Made by a program: the position numbers and the translations under genes. DNA of 45,244 bases, taken from positions 1 to 45,244 of the forward strand of contig NZ_JAMTCD010000029.1 of assembly GCF_025370255.1 (NCBI RefSeq). The letters are read 5' to 3'. A model generated the notes under the pieces. The model was not told the DNA's origin. It did not search any database and saw only the letters and a program-made list of their open reading frames with translations. The DNA is from Shewanella holmiensis. Lineage in GTDB: Bacteria > Pseudomonadota > Gammaproteobacteria > Enterobacterales > Shewanellaceae. Positions 6,901 through 16,900 of this stretch are shown in pieces (the first letter of the stretch is position 1; each line of letters starts with the position of its first letter).

Positions 6901-9900
6901 CAATCGTTGGAAACCGGTCAAGTTGCGCCTAAGCAAGTTGAAGTGAAGGTTGAAGTGCCTGTCGAAAAAATTGTAGAAAAGATAGTGGAAAAAGAAGTGA
7001 TTAAAACTGAATATATTGAAGTACCACAAGCAGGTGCCACGCCTTCAGCCGTATGCCATACGCCTGTTAGCCGCCCGACTACAGCAGTGCAATCGTCCTC
7101 AGCAGCGGTAAATACTGACAGCATTAGCGCATTTTTTGCCGCTCAAGAGCAAACGGCACAATTGCATCAACAGTTTTTAGCCATTCCTCAGCAATATGGC
7201 GACACTTTTGCCACGCTCATGGCGGCGCAAACTCAAATGGCCGCATCGGGTTTAACTATCCCTGACAGCTTGCAGCAGTCAATGGCGCAATTTCACCAGC
7301 ACCAGGCACAAACCTTACAAAGCCATACTTTGTTCCTTGAGCAACAAGCGCAATCTCACCAACATGCCTTAGCAATGTTAACTGGCCAGGCGCCTGTCGC
7401 ATTTACTCAAAATACACATGTCGCGCCAGTCGCTCAGGTTGCTAAACCAATAGCGACTCAAGCACAGGTTCAGCAGCCAGTTCAACAAACCGTTGCTCAA
7501 GCTGTGGTGCAAACGCCTATTACACCAACACCGCAGCCTGTTGCAATGTCAGCGCCTGCGCCTCAAGTCACACCGGTTAACGTCCCAGCACCCGTTGCTG
7601 CTGCGCCAGTAACGCCTGTAACGGCAGCGCCTGTGGCGGTAAGCTCAGGTCTAAGCGCTGACAAAGTACTTAACACCATGCTAGATGTGGTTGCTGAAAA
7701 AACCGGTTACCCTACTGAAATGCTTGAACTTGGCATGGATATGGAAGCTGACCTCGGCATTGACTCTATCAAGCGTGTGGAAATATTAGGCACAGTGCAA
7801 GATGAGTTACCCGGCTTACCTGAATTAAGCCCAGAAGATTTAGCCGAGTGTCGCACTTTAGGTGAAATCGTTGATTACATGAACAGCAAGTTGCCAGCAG
7901 CAGGCGCAAGCCCATTAGCTACGACAGCCACTGCAACAGCTGCTTCGACTCCAGTATCGGCAAACAGCGGCTTGAGTGCTCAATTAGTACAAAGCACCAT
8001 GATGTCAGTTGTGGCAGATAAAACCGGTTACCCTACTGAAATGCTTGAACTTGGCATGGATATGGAAGCTGACCTCGGCATTGACTCTATCAAGCGTGTG
8101 GAAATTTTAGGCACAGTGCAAGATGAGTTACCCGGCTTACCTGAATTAAGCCCTGAAGATTTAGCCGAGTGTCGCACTTTAGGTGAAATCGTTGATTACA
8201 TGAACTGCAAGTTGCCAGCAGCAGGCGCAAGCCCATTAGCTACGACAGCCACTGCAACAGCTGCTTCGACTCCAGTATCGGCAAACGGCGGCTTGAGTGC
8301 TCAGTTAGTGCAAAGCACCATGATGTCAGTTGTGGCAGATAAAACCGGTTACCCTACTGAAATGCTTGAATTAAGCATGGATATGGAAGCGGACCTTGGC
8401 ATTGATTCTATCAAGCGTGTGGAAATTTTAGGCACAGTGCAAGATGAGTTGCCCGGCTTACCAGAATTAAGCCCAGAAGATTTAGCCGAGTGTCGTACTT
8501 TAGGTGAAATCGTTGATTACATGAACAGCAAGTTGCCAGCAGCAGGCGCAAGTCCAATCGCTGCATCAGTCACTGCAACAGCCGCTGCAACAGTTGCTTC
8601 GACTCCAGTATCGGCAAACAGCGGCTTGAGTGCTCAGTTAGTACAAAGCACCATGATGTCTGTTGTGGCTGATAAAACCGGTTACCCTACTGAAATGCTT
8701 GAGTTAAGCATGGATATGGAAGCCGACCTAGGCATTGATTCTATCAAGCGTGTGGAAATTTTAGGCACAGTGCAAGATGAGTTACCCAGCTTACCAGAAT
8801 TAAACCCAGAAGATTTAGCCGAGTGTCGTACATTGGGCGAAATCGTTGATTACATGAACAGCAAATTGCCAGCTGCAGGCGCAAGCCCAATCGAAGCAAC
8901 AGTTACTTCGGCGCCAGTATCGGCAAACAGCGGCTTGAGTGCTCAGTTAGTACAAAGCACCATGATGTCAGTTGTGGCAGATAAAACCGGTTACCCTACT
9001 GAAATGCTTGAGTTAAGCATGGATATGGAAGCCGACCTTGGCATTGACTCTATCAAGCGTGTGGAAATTTTAGGCACAGTGCAAGATGAGTTACCCGGCT
9101 TACCTGAATTAAACCCAGAAGATTTAGCTGAGTGTCGTACTTTAGGCGAAATCGTGGCTTACATGAACAGCAAATTACCTGCTGGCGGCGCGTTAACAAC
9201 AACGAGTTCAGCTGCACAAATGGATGCTCAGCAAGCTACAGCGGAACTTGCTGCAGACTTACCTCCTCATCAGGAAGTCGCGCTAAAAAAGCTACCAGCG
9301 GCGGATAAATTAGTTGGCTGTTTCTCTAAAGATGCCTGCATCGTCATCAATGATGATGGACATAATGCTGGCGTATTAGCAGAGAAATTAGTCGCAACTG
9401 GCTTAACCGTCGCCGTAATTCAAAGCCCTAAAACCATTACAAGTGCGCAGTCGCCACTAAGCAGTGCAATTGCTAGCTTCGTGTTAACGGATGTCAGTGA
9501 TGATGCTGTTGCCAAAGTCATTCAACAAATCGCAGCAAAGCATAAAATAGCCGCTTTTGTTCACTTACAACCGCAACTTGCCGCTAAAGGAACATTGCCA
9601 TTAAGCGAAGCAGGCTTTAGCGCAGTTGAGCAAGCCTTCTTGATGGCAAAACATTTACAAAAAGGCTTTGAGGCGTTATCTCAAACTGAACGCGTAAGCT
9701 TTATGACAGTTAGCCGTATTGACGGCGGATTTGGCTACTTAGATAACCAAGCCCTGATGACTGCTGAGCTAAACCAGGCAGCACTTTCTGGCTTAAGCAA
9801 AACATTAAGCCACGAGTGGCCAAAGGTATTTTGCCGCGCATTAGATATTGCCCCACAGTTTGAAGCGGCAGAGTTAGCCCAAGCTGTCGTTGCAGAGCTA

Positions 9901-11865
9901 TTTGATGTTGATACTTCAACAACCGAAATTGGGATTAGCAAGCAAGGTCGCCACACGCTAACAGCAACTACGATCGCCCAAACGCGTTATCAAGCAAGCC
10001 GTTTAAACCGCGAAGATACCGTACTGGTTACCGGTGGCGCAAAGGGAGTAACCTTTGAATGTGCGCTAACGCTAGCCAAGCAAACCCAATCTCACTTTAT
10101 CCTTGCAGGACGTAGCGAGCATTTAGCCGCCAACCTTCCTGCATGGGCTAAAGGCAAAAAAGCCAACGAGTTAAAAGCCGCTGCTATTGCGTTTATTCAA
10201 TCGCAAGGAAACAAGCCAACACCTAAACAAATTGATGCGCTTGTGTGGCCGATTACCAGTAGCTTAGAGATTGATCGCTCACTAGCAGCCTTTAAAGTTG
10301 TTGGCGCAAGTGCACAATATATCAGCATGGACGTCAGTTCAGATGCCGCGATTAAACAAACCTTAGCCGCTTTAGAAAAGTCATCAGGAAAAACGATTAC
10401 CGGTATTATTCACGGTGCTGGCGTATTAGCTGATAAGCATATTCAGGATAAAACCTTAACTGAATTAGGCCGAGTATATGGCACCAAAGTGTCTGGCTTT
10501 GCCGGCATCATCAATGCCATTGATGCGAGTAAACTTAAGTTAGTGGCGATGTTCTCATCTGCCGCGGGCTTTTATGGCAACACAGGCCAAAGTGACTATT
10601 CAATGTCAAATGAGATCCTCAATAAAACGGCACTGCAGCTAGCGGCAAGGTATCCGCAAGCTAAAGTGATGAGTTTTAACTGGGGCCCTTGGGACGGTGG
10701 CATGGTCAGTTCAGCGTTAAAGAAAATGTTTGTTGAGCGCGGCGTGTACGTTATTCCTTTAGATAAAGGTGCCAATTTGTTTGCCCACAGCCTGCTTTCT
10801 GAAACCGGCGTGCAACTGCTGATTGGCTCAGACATGCAAGGCTCAGACAATAGCAATGCTGATAAATCAGGTGCCGCTGTAAAAAAGCTTAATGCGGACT
10901 CTTCGCCTATTGCCGAGGGTTCGCTGACACTATCTTTTACAGGTGTGAATAACACTTATAGCGTTGAACGTGTACTTAATCCGCTTGCAATGCCTTTTAT
11001 TGAAGACCATTGCATAGCGGGTAATCCAGTACTGCCAACCGTGTGTGCCATTCAGTGGATGCGTGAAACCGCGCAGATACTGTGTGGTCAACCGGTTTGC
11101 GTTCAAGATTATAAGTTACTCAAAGGCATCATATTCGACACTGACGAGCCACAGGTTTTAACTTTAACCCTGACCCAAACTGAATCAGGCTTAAATGCGT
11201 TAATCGCCAGCAGAATGCAAAGCGCTGACAGCAACAGTGTATTAAGACCGCAATATCAAGCCAAGTTGATAAACCACAGCCAACTTGATAATGCCTCCAA
11301 CACTTTGCCAAGTAGCGTCAGTCAGGCAAAACAAGGTGCGAGTGAAGCCGGTATTATCAGCACTGATACAGAGCTGTACAGTAACGGCAGCTTATTTCAC
11401 GGCCCTCGTTTGCAAGGCATAAAGCAAGTATTGATTGCAGACGATCAGCAACTAGTGTGTAAAGTTGAATTACCGCAAATCAACCCGAATGATTGTTTGG
11501 GCTTTGCGCCTCAGCTAATGCTGGGTGGCAGTCAGGCGTTTGCTGAAGATTTGTTGCTGCAGGCCATGCTAGTGTGGGCACGAATTAAACATGATGCAGC
11601 CAGTTTACCATCAAGTATTGGCGAACTAACTACCTATGCCCCGTTTGCATCAGGTGACCAAGGTTATATCGTGTTGTCGGTCATTAAAAGCAGTAGTCGT
11701 TCGCTTACAGCCGACGTGGCGCTTTACCATAATGACGGCAGATTAAGTTGCATTATGTCGACTGCGAAAACCACTATTAGCAAAAGCTTGAATGAGGCTT
11801 TTATTGCACCTCGCAACCCAAGCCTTGCCCCAAGCAACAGTAACCTAGTTGAGGGCTCAATTTGA
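3970..11865 (+). CDS. pfaA: PfaA, multidomain polyunsaturated fatty acid synthase subunit
   Basis: 2631 residues, a type I iterative PKS/FAS-like synthase subunit making long-chain omega-3 acids from acetyl/malonyl units. Domain order: ketosynthase (about 17-475; DAACAGS with Cys218, EAHGTGT with His353, His393), malonyl-CoA acyltransferase (about 580-890; GHSFGE with Ser700), a Gln/Pro/Ala-rich linker, five acyl carrier proteins, ketoreductase (about 2015-2270; TGGAKG nucleotide loop, Tyr2210), and a C-terminal hotdog dehydratase-like region (HCIAGNPVLP with His2347). The ACPs carry phosphopantetheine serines at 1266, 1373, 1480, 1591 and 1694 within LGIDSIKR. ACP number correlates with PUFA yield in characterised systems; five is common in Shewanella. 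The start overlaps pfaR and the end overlaps pfaB, so the genes are translationally coupled. All active-site residues I checked are present. Holo-ACP formation needs a PfaE-type transferase not found in this window. Confidence 0.97.
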   Translation: MSQSKKNTDKRLNKRLKDMPVAIVGMASIFANSRYLNKFWDLISEKIDAITEVPDTHWRIEDYYDADKSAPDKSYCKRGGFLPEVDFNPMEFGLPPNILELTDSSQLLSLIVAKEVLADAGVGADYDTDRIGITLGVGGGQKLNHSLSGRLQYPVLKKVFKSSGLSDADTEMLIKKFQDQYVHWEENSFPGSLGNVIAGRIANRFDLGGMNCVVDAACAGSLAALRMALTELTECRSDMMITGGVCTDNSPSMYMSFSKTPAFTTNETIQPFDIDSKGMMIGEGIGMVALKRLEDAERDGDRIYAVIKGVGASSDGKFKSIYAPRPEGQAKALKRAYDDAGFEPHTIGLIEAHGTGTAAGDVAEFNGLKSVFAEGNDTKQHIALGSVKSQVGHTKSTAGTAGVIKAALALHHKVLPPTINVSKPNPKLGIDDSPFYLNTETRPWLPRADDTPRRAGISSFGFGGTNFHVVLEEYTQDHQRDAKYRHRAVAQSLLISASNKAALETELTQLLNEVKALNISTPNLVEIELAKLAKRFAISAIDSKAARIGMVVSSLTELVTQLTQAIAQLTSNTSNAWQLPSGTSFRNEALVSSDAEVKVAALFAGQGSQYVNMGIDLACHYPEMRQQLMLADKVFAKNKQSLLSQVLFPIPAFEANDIAAQQAALTNTANAQSAIGAVSMGQYQLLSQAGFKADMVAGHSFGELSALCAAGVISSEDYYQLAFARGQSMAATPKDQDAGAMYAVILPANADATHIDKLELCIKDFDGVKVANYNSPTQLVIAGPTNTTADAAKAIQTLGFKAIALPVSGAFHTPLVAHAQVPFAKAISKVKFAKPKVNLYANGTGKLHPKDPKAIQAAFSEHMLQSVRFSDQLKAMYDAGARVFVEFGPKNILQKLVEGTLGNQSDAVSVVSLNPNPKGNSDTQLRQAATQLAVLGLALTEVDPYQAPIAELAKSSPMNVKLTATNFISPATKAKMQQSLETGQVAPKQVEVKVEVPVEKIVEKIVEKEVIKTEYIEVPQAGATPSAVCHTPVSRPTTAVQSSSAAVNTDSISAFFAAQEQTAQLHQQFLAIPQQYGDTFATLMAAQTQMAASGLTIPDSLQQSMAQFHQHQAQTLQSHTLFLEQQAQSHQHALAMLTGQAPVAFTQNTHVAPVAQVAKPIATQAQVQQPVQQTVAQAVVQTPITPTPQPVAMSAPAPQVTPVNVPAPVAAAPVTPVTAAPVAVSSGLSADKVLNTMLDVVAEKTGYPTEMLELGMDMEADLGIDSIKRVEILGTVQDELPGLPELSPEDLAECRTLGEIVDYMNSKLPAAGASPLATTATATAASTPVSANSGLSAQLVQSTMMSVVADKTGYPTEMLELGMDMEADLGIDSIKRVEILGTVQDELPGLPELSPEDLAECRTLGEIVDYMNCKLPAAGASPLATTATATAASTPVSANGGLSAQLVQSTMMSVVADKTGYPTEMLELSMDMEADLGIDSIKRVEILGTVQDELPGLPELSPEDLAECRTLGEIVDYMNSKLPAAGASPIAASVTATAAATVASTPVSANSGLSAQLVQSTMMSVVADKTGYPTEMLELSMDMEADLGIDSIKRVEILGTVQDELPSLPELNPEDLAECRTLGEIVDYMNSKLPAAGASPIEATVTSAPVSANSGLSAQLVQSTMMSVVADKTGYPTEMLELSMDMEADLGIDSIKRVEILGTVQDELPGLPELNPEDLAECRTLGEIVAYMNSKLPAGGALTTTSSAAQMDAQQATAELAADLPPHQEVALKKLPAADKLVGCFSKDACIVINDDGHNAGVLAEKLVATGLTVAVIQSPKTITSAQSPLSSAIASFVLTDVSDDAVAKVIQQIAAKHKIAAFVHLQPQLAAKGTLPLSEAGFSAVEQAFLMAKHLQKGFEALSQTERVSFMTVSRIDGGFGYLDNQALMTAELNQAALSGLSKTLSHEWPKVFCRALDIAPQFEAAELAQAVVAELFDVDTSTTEIGISKQGRHTLTATTIAQTRYQASRLNREDTVLVTGGAKGVTFECALTLAKQTQSHFILAGRSEHLAANLPAWAKGKKANELKAAAIAFIQSQGNKPTPKQIDALVWPITSSLEIDRSLAAFKVVGASAQYISMDVSSDAAIKQTLAALEKSSGKTITGIIHGAGVLADKHIQDKTLTELGRVYGTKVSGFAGIINAIDASKLKLVAMFSSAAGFYGNTGQSDYSMSNEILNKTALQLAARYPQAKVMSFNWGPWDGGMVSSALKKMFVERGVYVIPLDKGANLFAHSLLSETGVQLLIGSDMQGSDNSNADKSGAAVKKLNADSSPIAEGSLTLSFTGVNNTYSVERVLNPLAMPFIEDHCIAGNPVLPTVCAIQWMRETAQILCGQPVCVQDYKLLKGIIFDTDEPQVLTLTLTQTESGLNALIASRMQSADSNSVLRPQYQAKLINHSQLDNASNTLPSSVSQAKQGASEAGIISTDTELYSNGSLFHGPRLQGIKQVLIADDQQLVCKVELPQINPNDCLGFAPQLMLGGSQAFAEDLLLQAMLVWARIKHDAASLPSSIGELTTYAPFASGDQGYIVLSVIKSSSRSLTADVALYHNDGRLSCIMSTAKTTISKSLNEAFIAPRNPSLAPSNSNLVEGSI
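7648..9180 (+). repeat. Five tandem ACP-coding repeats in pfaA
   Basis: Five near-identical DNA units encode the ACPs. Spacing between modified serines is 107, 107, 111 and 103 codons, so units are 309-333 bases with differences confined mainly to the Ala/Thr/Ser linkers. Units 1 and 2 encode LGMDMEAD while units 3-5 encode LSMDMEAD; unit 1 has a distinct front helix (ADKVLNTMLDVVAEK) and unit 4 has LPSLPELN. Units 2 and 3 share an almost identical linker, suggesting a recent duplication. Such a tract can change copy number by recombination and is prone to misassembly. Confidence 0.95.
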
Positions 11866-13982
11866 TTATGAGCACCTTTACCAGCAAGGAATTAGCTGAA
11901 GCCGTTAAGCAACATCATTTGATGCCATTGCGCATCGCGGTGTTGCTTAACCCGCCAAGCGCCCTTCCCCTCGTCGACAGTCAGGTGATTGCGCTTGATG
12001 AATCCAATCCACTTGGGTTTGAACAGGCGCTAGCCACTGCGGCCAAGTTACTGGGTGAACAGCCAAATATGATCATTAATTTGGCCAATACATTATGGCT
12101 TATTCCAGCACTTTGCGCGGCCAAAAATAGTATTCATCCACATGCCTTTATTAACGGTGTGGGCATTGCAACCAACAGTGATGACGCGATAAAGCAGGCA
12201 TTGACCCATGCTAAACGCTTGCACATTTCCCCCATAGTTAAGACTGCAAAAGCCGGCTCGGCCAAGCATAAGTTACAACAATTACATGCGTTAGTCGGCG
12301 CAATGGCACATCGTCAATGTCCACAAGATGATAATCAAAGCAACACAGAGCCTAACTATTGGTTTTGCGATTTTCACCAAAGTCGGGTGGCAGCATTTAG
12401 CAGCTCGATGAGTGATGATTCGCATCAAGCGGTTATTTTAACCCAGGGCACTGAAGTGCTAGCGGCTAAGCCTTTGCTCAATCAACATCGATTATGGCTG
12501 CCCATTAGCGCAGCTACGATAGCTGAGCTACAGGTACAGTTATCAGGCTTAGCAGGGCAATTAACTGAGTTAACGCATAGCAACATGAATAGCACCGCTA
12601 ATCAACCTGATGACGCAGCTATCACTTTGCCCTTGCTGCAATTCATTAAACAGCAGCTGATTGAATATACTGCCAATAGTGAACCGCATAAATTCACCGC
12701 TGTTGTTATGGCGACAAGCTATGCAGCCTTGTGTGCTGAAGTGTCTGCCATGCAAAGTGCTCTAGCGGGCATAAATGGCGATGAACCGTTACACTATAAA
12801 ACCCCTGCTGGCAGCTGTTTTACCTCAACACCTTTGGGTAATGAAGGCCTAAGTTTTGTATTCCCAGGTGTGGGCACGGTTTATCCCAATATGCTTAAAC
12901 ACCTTGGGCATACTTTTCCTGCGCTTTACGCTGAACTTGAAAAACAGGGCGATTTACAAGCCATGTTACAAAGCCAGCATGTTTATGCAACGGATGGTTC
13001 AACCCAGAATATGAGCCTGTCAGAGCTGGCAATTTCGGGCGTAGGTGCCAGCTATATATTGACTAAATTGCTGACTAAAACGTTCAATATTAAGCCTAAA
13101 TTAGCGTTAGGCTATTCAATGGGCGAAGCGTCAATGTGGGCCAGTTTAGAGGTGTGGCAACAACCACACAGCTTAATTGACGCCACCCAAACCAGCTCGA
13201 TTTTTACCCAAGATATTTCAGGCCCATTAAACTGTGTGCGACAAGATTGGCAACTACTGCCAACGGATGACATTGTGTGGAATAGTTTTGTCACACGGGC
13301 AACACCTGAAGAGTTGGCCCCTTACCTTGCTGAATACCCGCGGACGTACATTGCCATCATCCAAGGTGATACCTGTGTGGTTGCTGGGTGTGAGGCAAGC
13401 TGTAAGGCGTTATTAAAGCAAGCGGGTAAGCGTGGCATTGCCTCAAATAAAGTCACCGCCATGCACACTTTACCGGCGATGCAAATTATTGAGCAAGTGA
13501 AACAGTTTTATCATCAGCCGTTAATGGATGTTTTACCTGATGCGATAAAGTTTATTACCGCGACTGAAGCTCAGCCAATTCAGTTAACCTCAGATGCCAT
13601 TGCACAATCGATTGCCGACACCTTTTGCCATCAACTGAATTTTACTCAGCTTATCGCTAAGGCTTATCAGCACGGTAGCCGCTTATTTGTTGAAATGGGT
13701 GCAGACAGACAAACCACCACATTAATCGACAAAATTTTGCCTAGTCAGGCTTGCCATCAAGCTCAGGCTATCGCCGTTAATGCCAAAGGCGCTGATGAAA
13801 GTATCAGTTTATTGAAATGTTTAGGTCAACTACTCAGCCATCAGGTACCTATGTCTTTTGCCCCGTTTATCGATAGCATTGATTGTGCTATTACGCGCGC
13901 AACTGAATCATTGCAGGCTTGTGGTCATTCGTCTTTATCGACTGAGACACCTCACCTTATTTCAGAAGGAGAACCCCATTGA
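11862..13982 (+). CDS. pfaB: PfaB, acyltransferase subunit of PUFA synthase
   Basis: 706 residues. The recognisable domain is an acyltransferase in the C-terminal half, with GYSMGEAS holding the nucleophile Ser419 and a preceding FPGVGTVYPNM segment; the N-terminal third is poorly conserved, resembling a degenerate ketosynthase region. In the characterised systems PfaB helps determine whether EPA or DHA is made. The frame begins at TTG 11862, overlapping the pfaA stop as TTGA, with GAGGG six bases before it; an ATG at 11868 is the alternative but leaves a 12-base spacing. It is cotranscribed with pfaA and pfaC and overlaps pfaC by four bases. Cytoplasmic, acting in complex with the other Pfa subunits. 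No lesions seen. Confidence 0.93.
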   Translation: MIMSTFTSKELAEAVKQHHLMPLRIAVLLNPPSALPLVDSQVIALDESNPLGFEQALATAAKLLGEQPNMIINLANTLWLIPALCAAKNSIHPHAFINGVGIATNSDDAIKQALTHAKRLHISPIVKTAKAGSAKHKLQQLHALVGAMAHRQCPQDDNQSNTEPNYWFCDFHQSRVAAFSSSMSDDSHQAVILTQGTEVLAAKPLLNQHRLWLPISAATIAELQVQLSGLAGQLTELTHSNMNSTANQPDDAAITLPLLQFIKQQLIEYTANSEPHKFTAVVMATSYAALCAEVSAMQSALAGINGDEPLHYKTPAGSCFTSTPLGNEGLSFVFPGVGTVYPNMLKHLGHTFPALYAELEKQGDLQAMLQSQHVYATDGSTQNMSLSELAISGVGASYILTKLLTKTFNIKPKLALGYSMGEASMWASLEVWQQPHSLIDATQTSSIFTQDISGPLNCVRQDWQLLPTDDIVWNSFVTRATPEELAPYLAEYPRTYIAIIQGDTCVVAGCEASCKALLKQAGKRGIASNKVTAMHTLPAMQIIEQVKQFYHQPLMDVLPDAIKFITATEAQPIQLTSDAIAQSIADTFCHQLNFTQLIAKAYQHGSRLFVEMGADRQTTTLIDKILPSQACHQAQAIAVNAKGADESISLLKCLGQLLSHQVPMSFAPFIDSIDCAITRATESLQACGHSSLSTETPHLISEGEPH

Positions 13983-16900
13983 GTTCTCATAACACATCAA
14001 AAATTGCCATAGTGGGTTTAGCCAATCAGTATCCTGATGCCGATACTCCGGCAAAGTTTTGGCAAAATTTGCTGGATAAAAAAGATTCTCGCAGTCAAAT
14101 CAGCAATGAAAAGTTAAATGCAAAACCTCAAGAATACACAGGGGTTCAAGGCCAATCAGATCGTTTCTATTGCGATAAAGGCGGCTACATTCAACATTTT
14201 CAATTTAACGCCAACGATTATCACATTCCAGCCAGTGCATTTAGCGGTTTAGATGACAGTTTTTTATGGGCAACAGATACCGCACGTAATGCATTAGCTG
14301 ATGCTGGCATTGACTTAAACGATCATCGTTTAGCGCGTACGGGTATTGTCATGGGCACCTTGTCATTCCCGACAGCTAAATCAAATGAACTGTTTGTACC
14401 GCTTTATCACGATGCGGTAGAAAAAGCCTTACAGGTTAAATTGGCCCAGCCAAACTTTGTATTACAACGTTTTGGTGAGCAGCAACCACAGCAAATTAAC
14501 TATCGCAATGGCGCGATTGCCCATAACGCCTCAAAATTGGTTGCTGATGCTTTAGGGCTAGGCGCAGCGCAATTAAGCCTTGATGCCGCCTGTGCAAGTT
14601 CAGTTTACGCCCTTAAGTTAGCTTGTGATTATTTACACACAGGCAAAGCCGATATCATGCTTGCTGGCGCAGTATCAGGTGCAGACCCTTTCTTTATTAA
14701 TATGGGGTTTTCAATCTTCCATGCGTATCCAGATCATGGCATTTCAGCGCCTTTTGACAGTAACAGTAAAGGGTTGTTTGCCGGTGAAGGTGCTGGCGTT
14801 CTGGTACTAAAACGGCTTGAAGATGCCGAGCGCGATGGTGATCATATTTATGCGCTTGTCAGTGGCATAGGGTTATCAAACGACGGTAAAGGGCAATTTG
14901 TGCTTAGCCCAAATAGCAAAGGCCAGGTGTTATCGTTTGAGCGAGCCTATCGCGAAGCCAACATCGCCCCTGCCAGCATTGAAGTGATTGAATGCCATGC
15001 CACGGGCACGCCACTTGGCGACAAGGTTGAGTTAACCTCAATGGAGCGATTCTTTGAGGATAAACTCAACGGCAGCGCCACGCCCTTAATTGGTTCAGCT
15101 AAATCTAATTTAGGTCATTTGCTCACCGCGGCTGGCATGCCAGGGATAATGAAAATGATCTTTGCTATGCGCCAAGGGGTGTTGCCTCCCAGCATTAATA
15201 TCAGTAGCCCGATAGCTTCGCCAAATCAGTTGTTTGGTCAGCAAACGCTACCCAATGATGTATTGCCATGGCCTGATAAAGCGGGGAATTCAGTGCGTCA
15301 TGCTGGGGTATCTGTTTTCGGTTTTGGTGGTTGTAATGCGCATTTACTCATTGAGTCATACGACAACAATGGTGTAAAAAGTCATGCGACAGCGAATGCT
15401 TGTGAGTTTAATGCTGCGCAACAAGAGCTTAGCATCACAGGTATCGCGGCACATTTTGGTCAAGCCAGTAGCATTAACGCCCTTGCCACTAAAGTGACAC
15501 AGCAGCAATCATTAATGACTCAGCTTCCCGCTAAACGCTGGAAAGGGTTAGAAAAGCACCCAGAATTGCTGGCTAAACATGGCCTGCATGCTGCCCCACA
15601 AGGCGGCTACATTGAACAGTTTGATTTTGATTTCTTGCGCTTTAAAGTCCCGCCCAATGAAGATGACCGCTTAATCTCGCAGCAGCTGTTATTAATGAAA
15701 GTTGCCGATGAGGCAATTGTCGATGCCAAGTTAACGCCTGGCAGCAAAGTGGCCGTATTAGTGGCAATGGAAACTGAGCTTGAACTGCATCAATTCCGAG
15801 GCCGCGTTAATCTACATAGCCAAATAGCGGACAGCTTAACTTCACAGGGTGTTCAGTTAACTGAAGATGAATACCAAGCCCTTGAAACTATCGCCATGGA
15901 TAGCGTTTTAGATGCCGCCAAGCTGAATCAGTACACTAGCTTTATTGGCAATATTATGGCGTCGCGTATTTCATCATTGTGGGACTTTAATGGCCCAGCC
16001 TTTACGATTTCAGCGGGTGAGCAATCGGTTAACCGCTGTATTGATGTCGCCCAAAATCTGTTTGCATTGAGTTCACATCAAGAACCGCTTGATGCTGTGA
16101 TTATCGCAGCCGTCGATTTATCTGGCAGCATAGAAAATATGCTATTAAAAAATGCTTGTTTATCATCATTAGGCACAGATGATAGTGCTTTATCAGCATG
16201 GCATGTCGGTGAAGGCGCTGCAGCTATGGTATTACAAGTCCAAAACGCGGAGTCAACAAGCGCCCAAGGCAATGCCACCAGCTATGCCAATATTGAGAGC
16301 TTGCAATTTAACTCGCGTTACTGCGCAGATCAGGTTAGTGACCATATTCTCGCTAAATCAGCTGACTTAATTGAATTGAATCAATCGCCTGAAAGCCGAT
16401 TAGACTTAATGGGGCAAAACCTTCTTCAGCAATTATCGCAAGGTGTAAATACCTTAACCCAAGCCCAACACTTGATGGGCCACAGTTTTGCCGCATCGGG
16501 TATGGCGAGTATCGTACACAGCTTAATCCAACTCAATCAGCAAAGCTCGGCAGTTAATGCCAGTGTTGTGACGGTTAGTGAAGATCAATGTTCACACATA
16601 GATTTATCTGTGTCGGCATCACAACGCCACGCTTTAAATGCTAGATTGAGCTTACCGTTAACCCAACAGTTAGCCGCAGGCAGTAAATTAAGCTTAATTA
16701 AGCAAGTCAGTTTGGGTGGGCAAGATATTTATCAGCACATTATTGATACTCCGTTAACCGCCCTAACAGATATTCAAATGAAATGTGCGCATATTTTGCC
16801 TGTAACGCGCTCGCCAGCAACGATTTCAATCATCCCGATGACTCAAACCCATCGCAATGCGTTTACCTCGTCGGTGACAGAACCAACGACTTCAACAGAG

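Noticed and set aside
7648..9180. Tandem repeats considered as CRISPR or mobile-element repeats
   Set aside because: Units of about 320 bases are coding and each carries the ACP serine motif.
10596..10955. 119-codon minus-strand frame within pfaA
   Set aside because: It overlaps the ketoreductase region of pfaA; no independent support.
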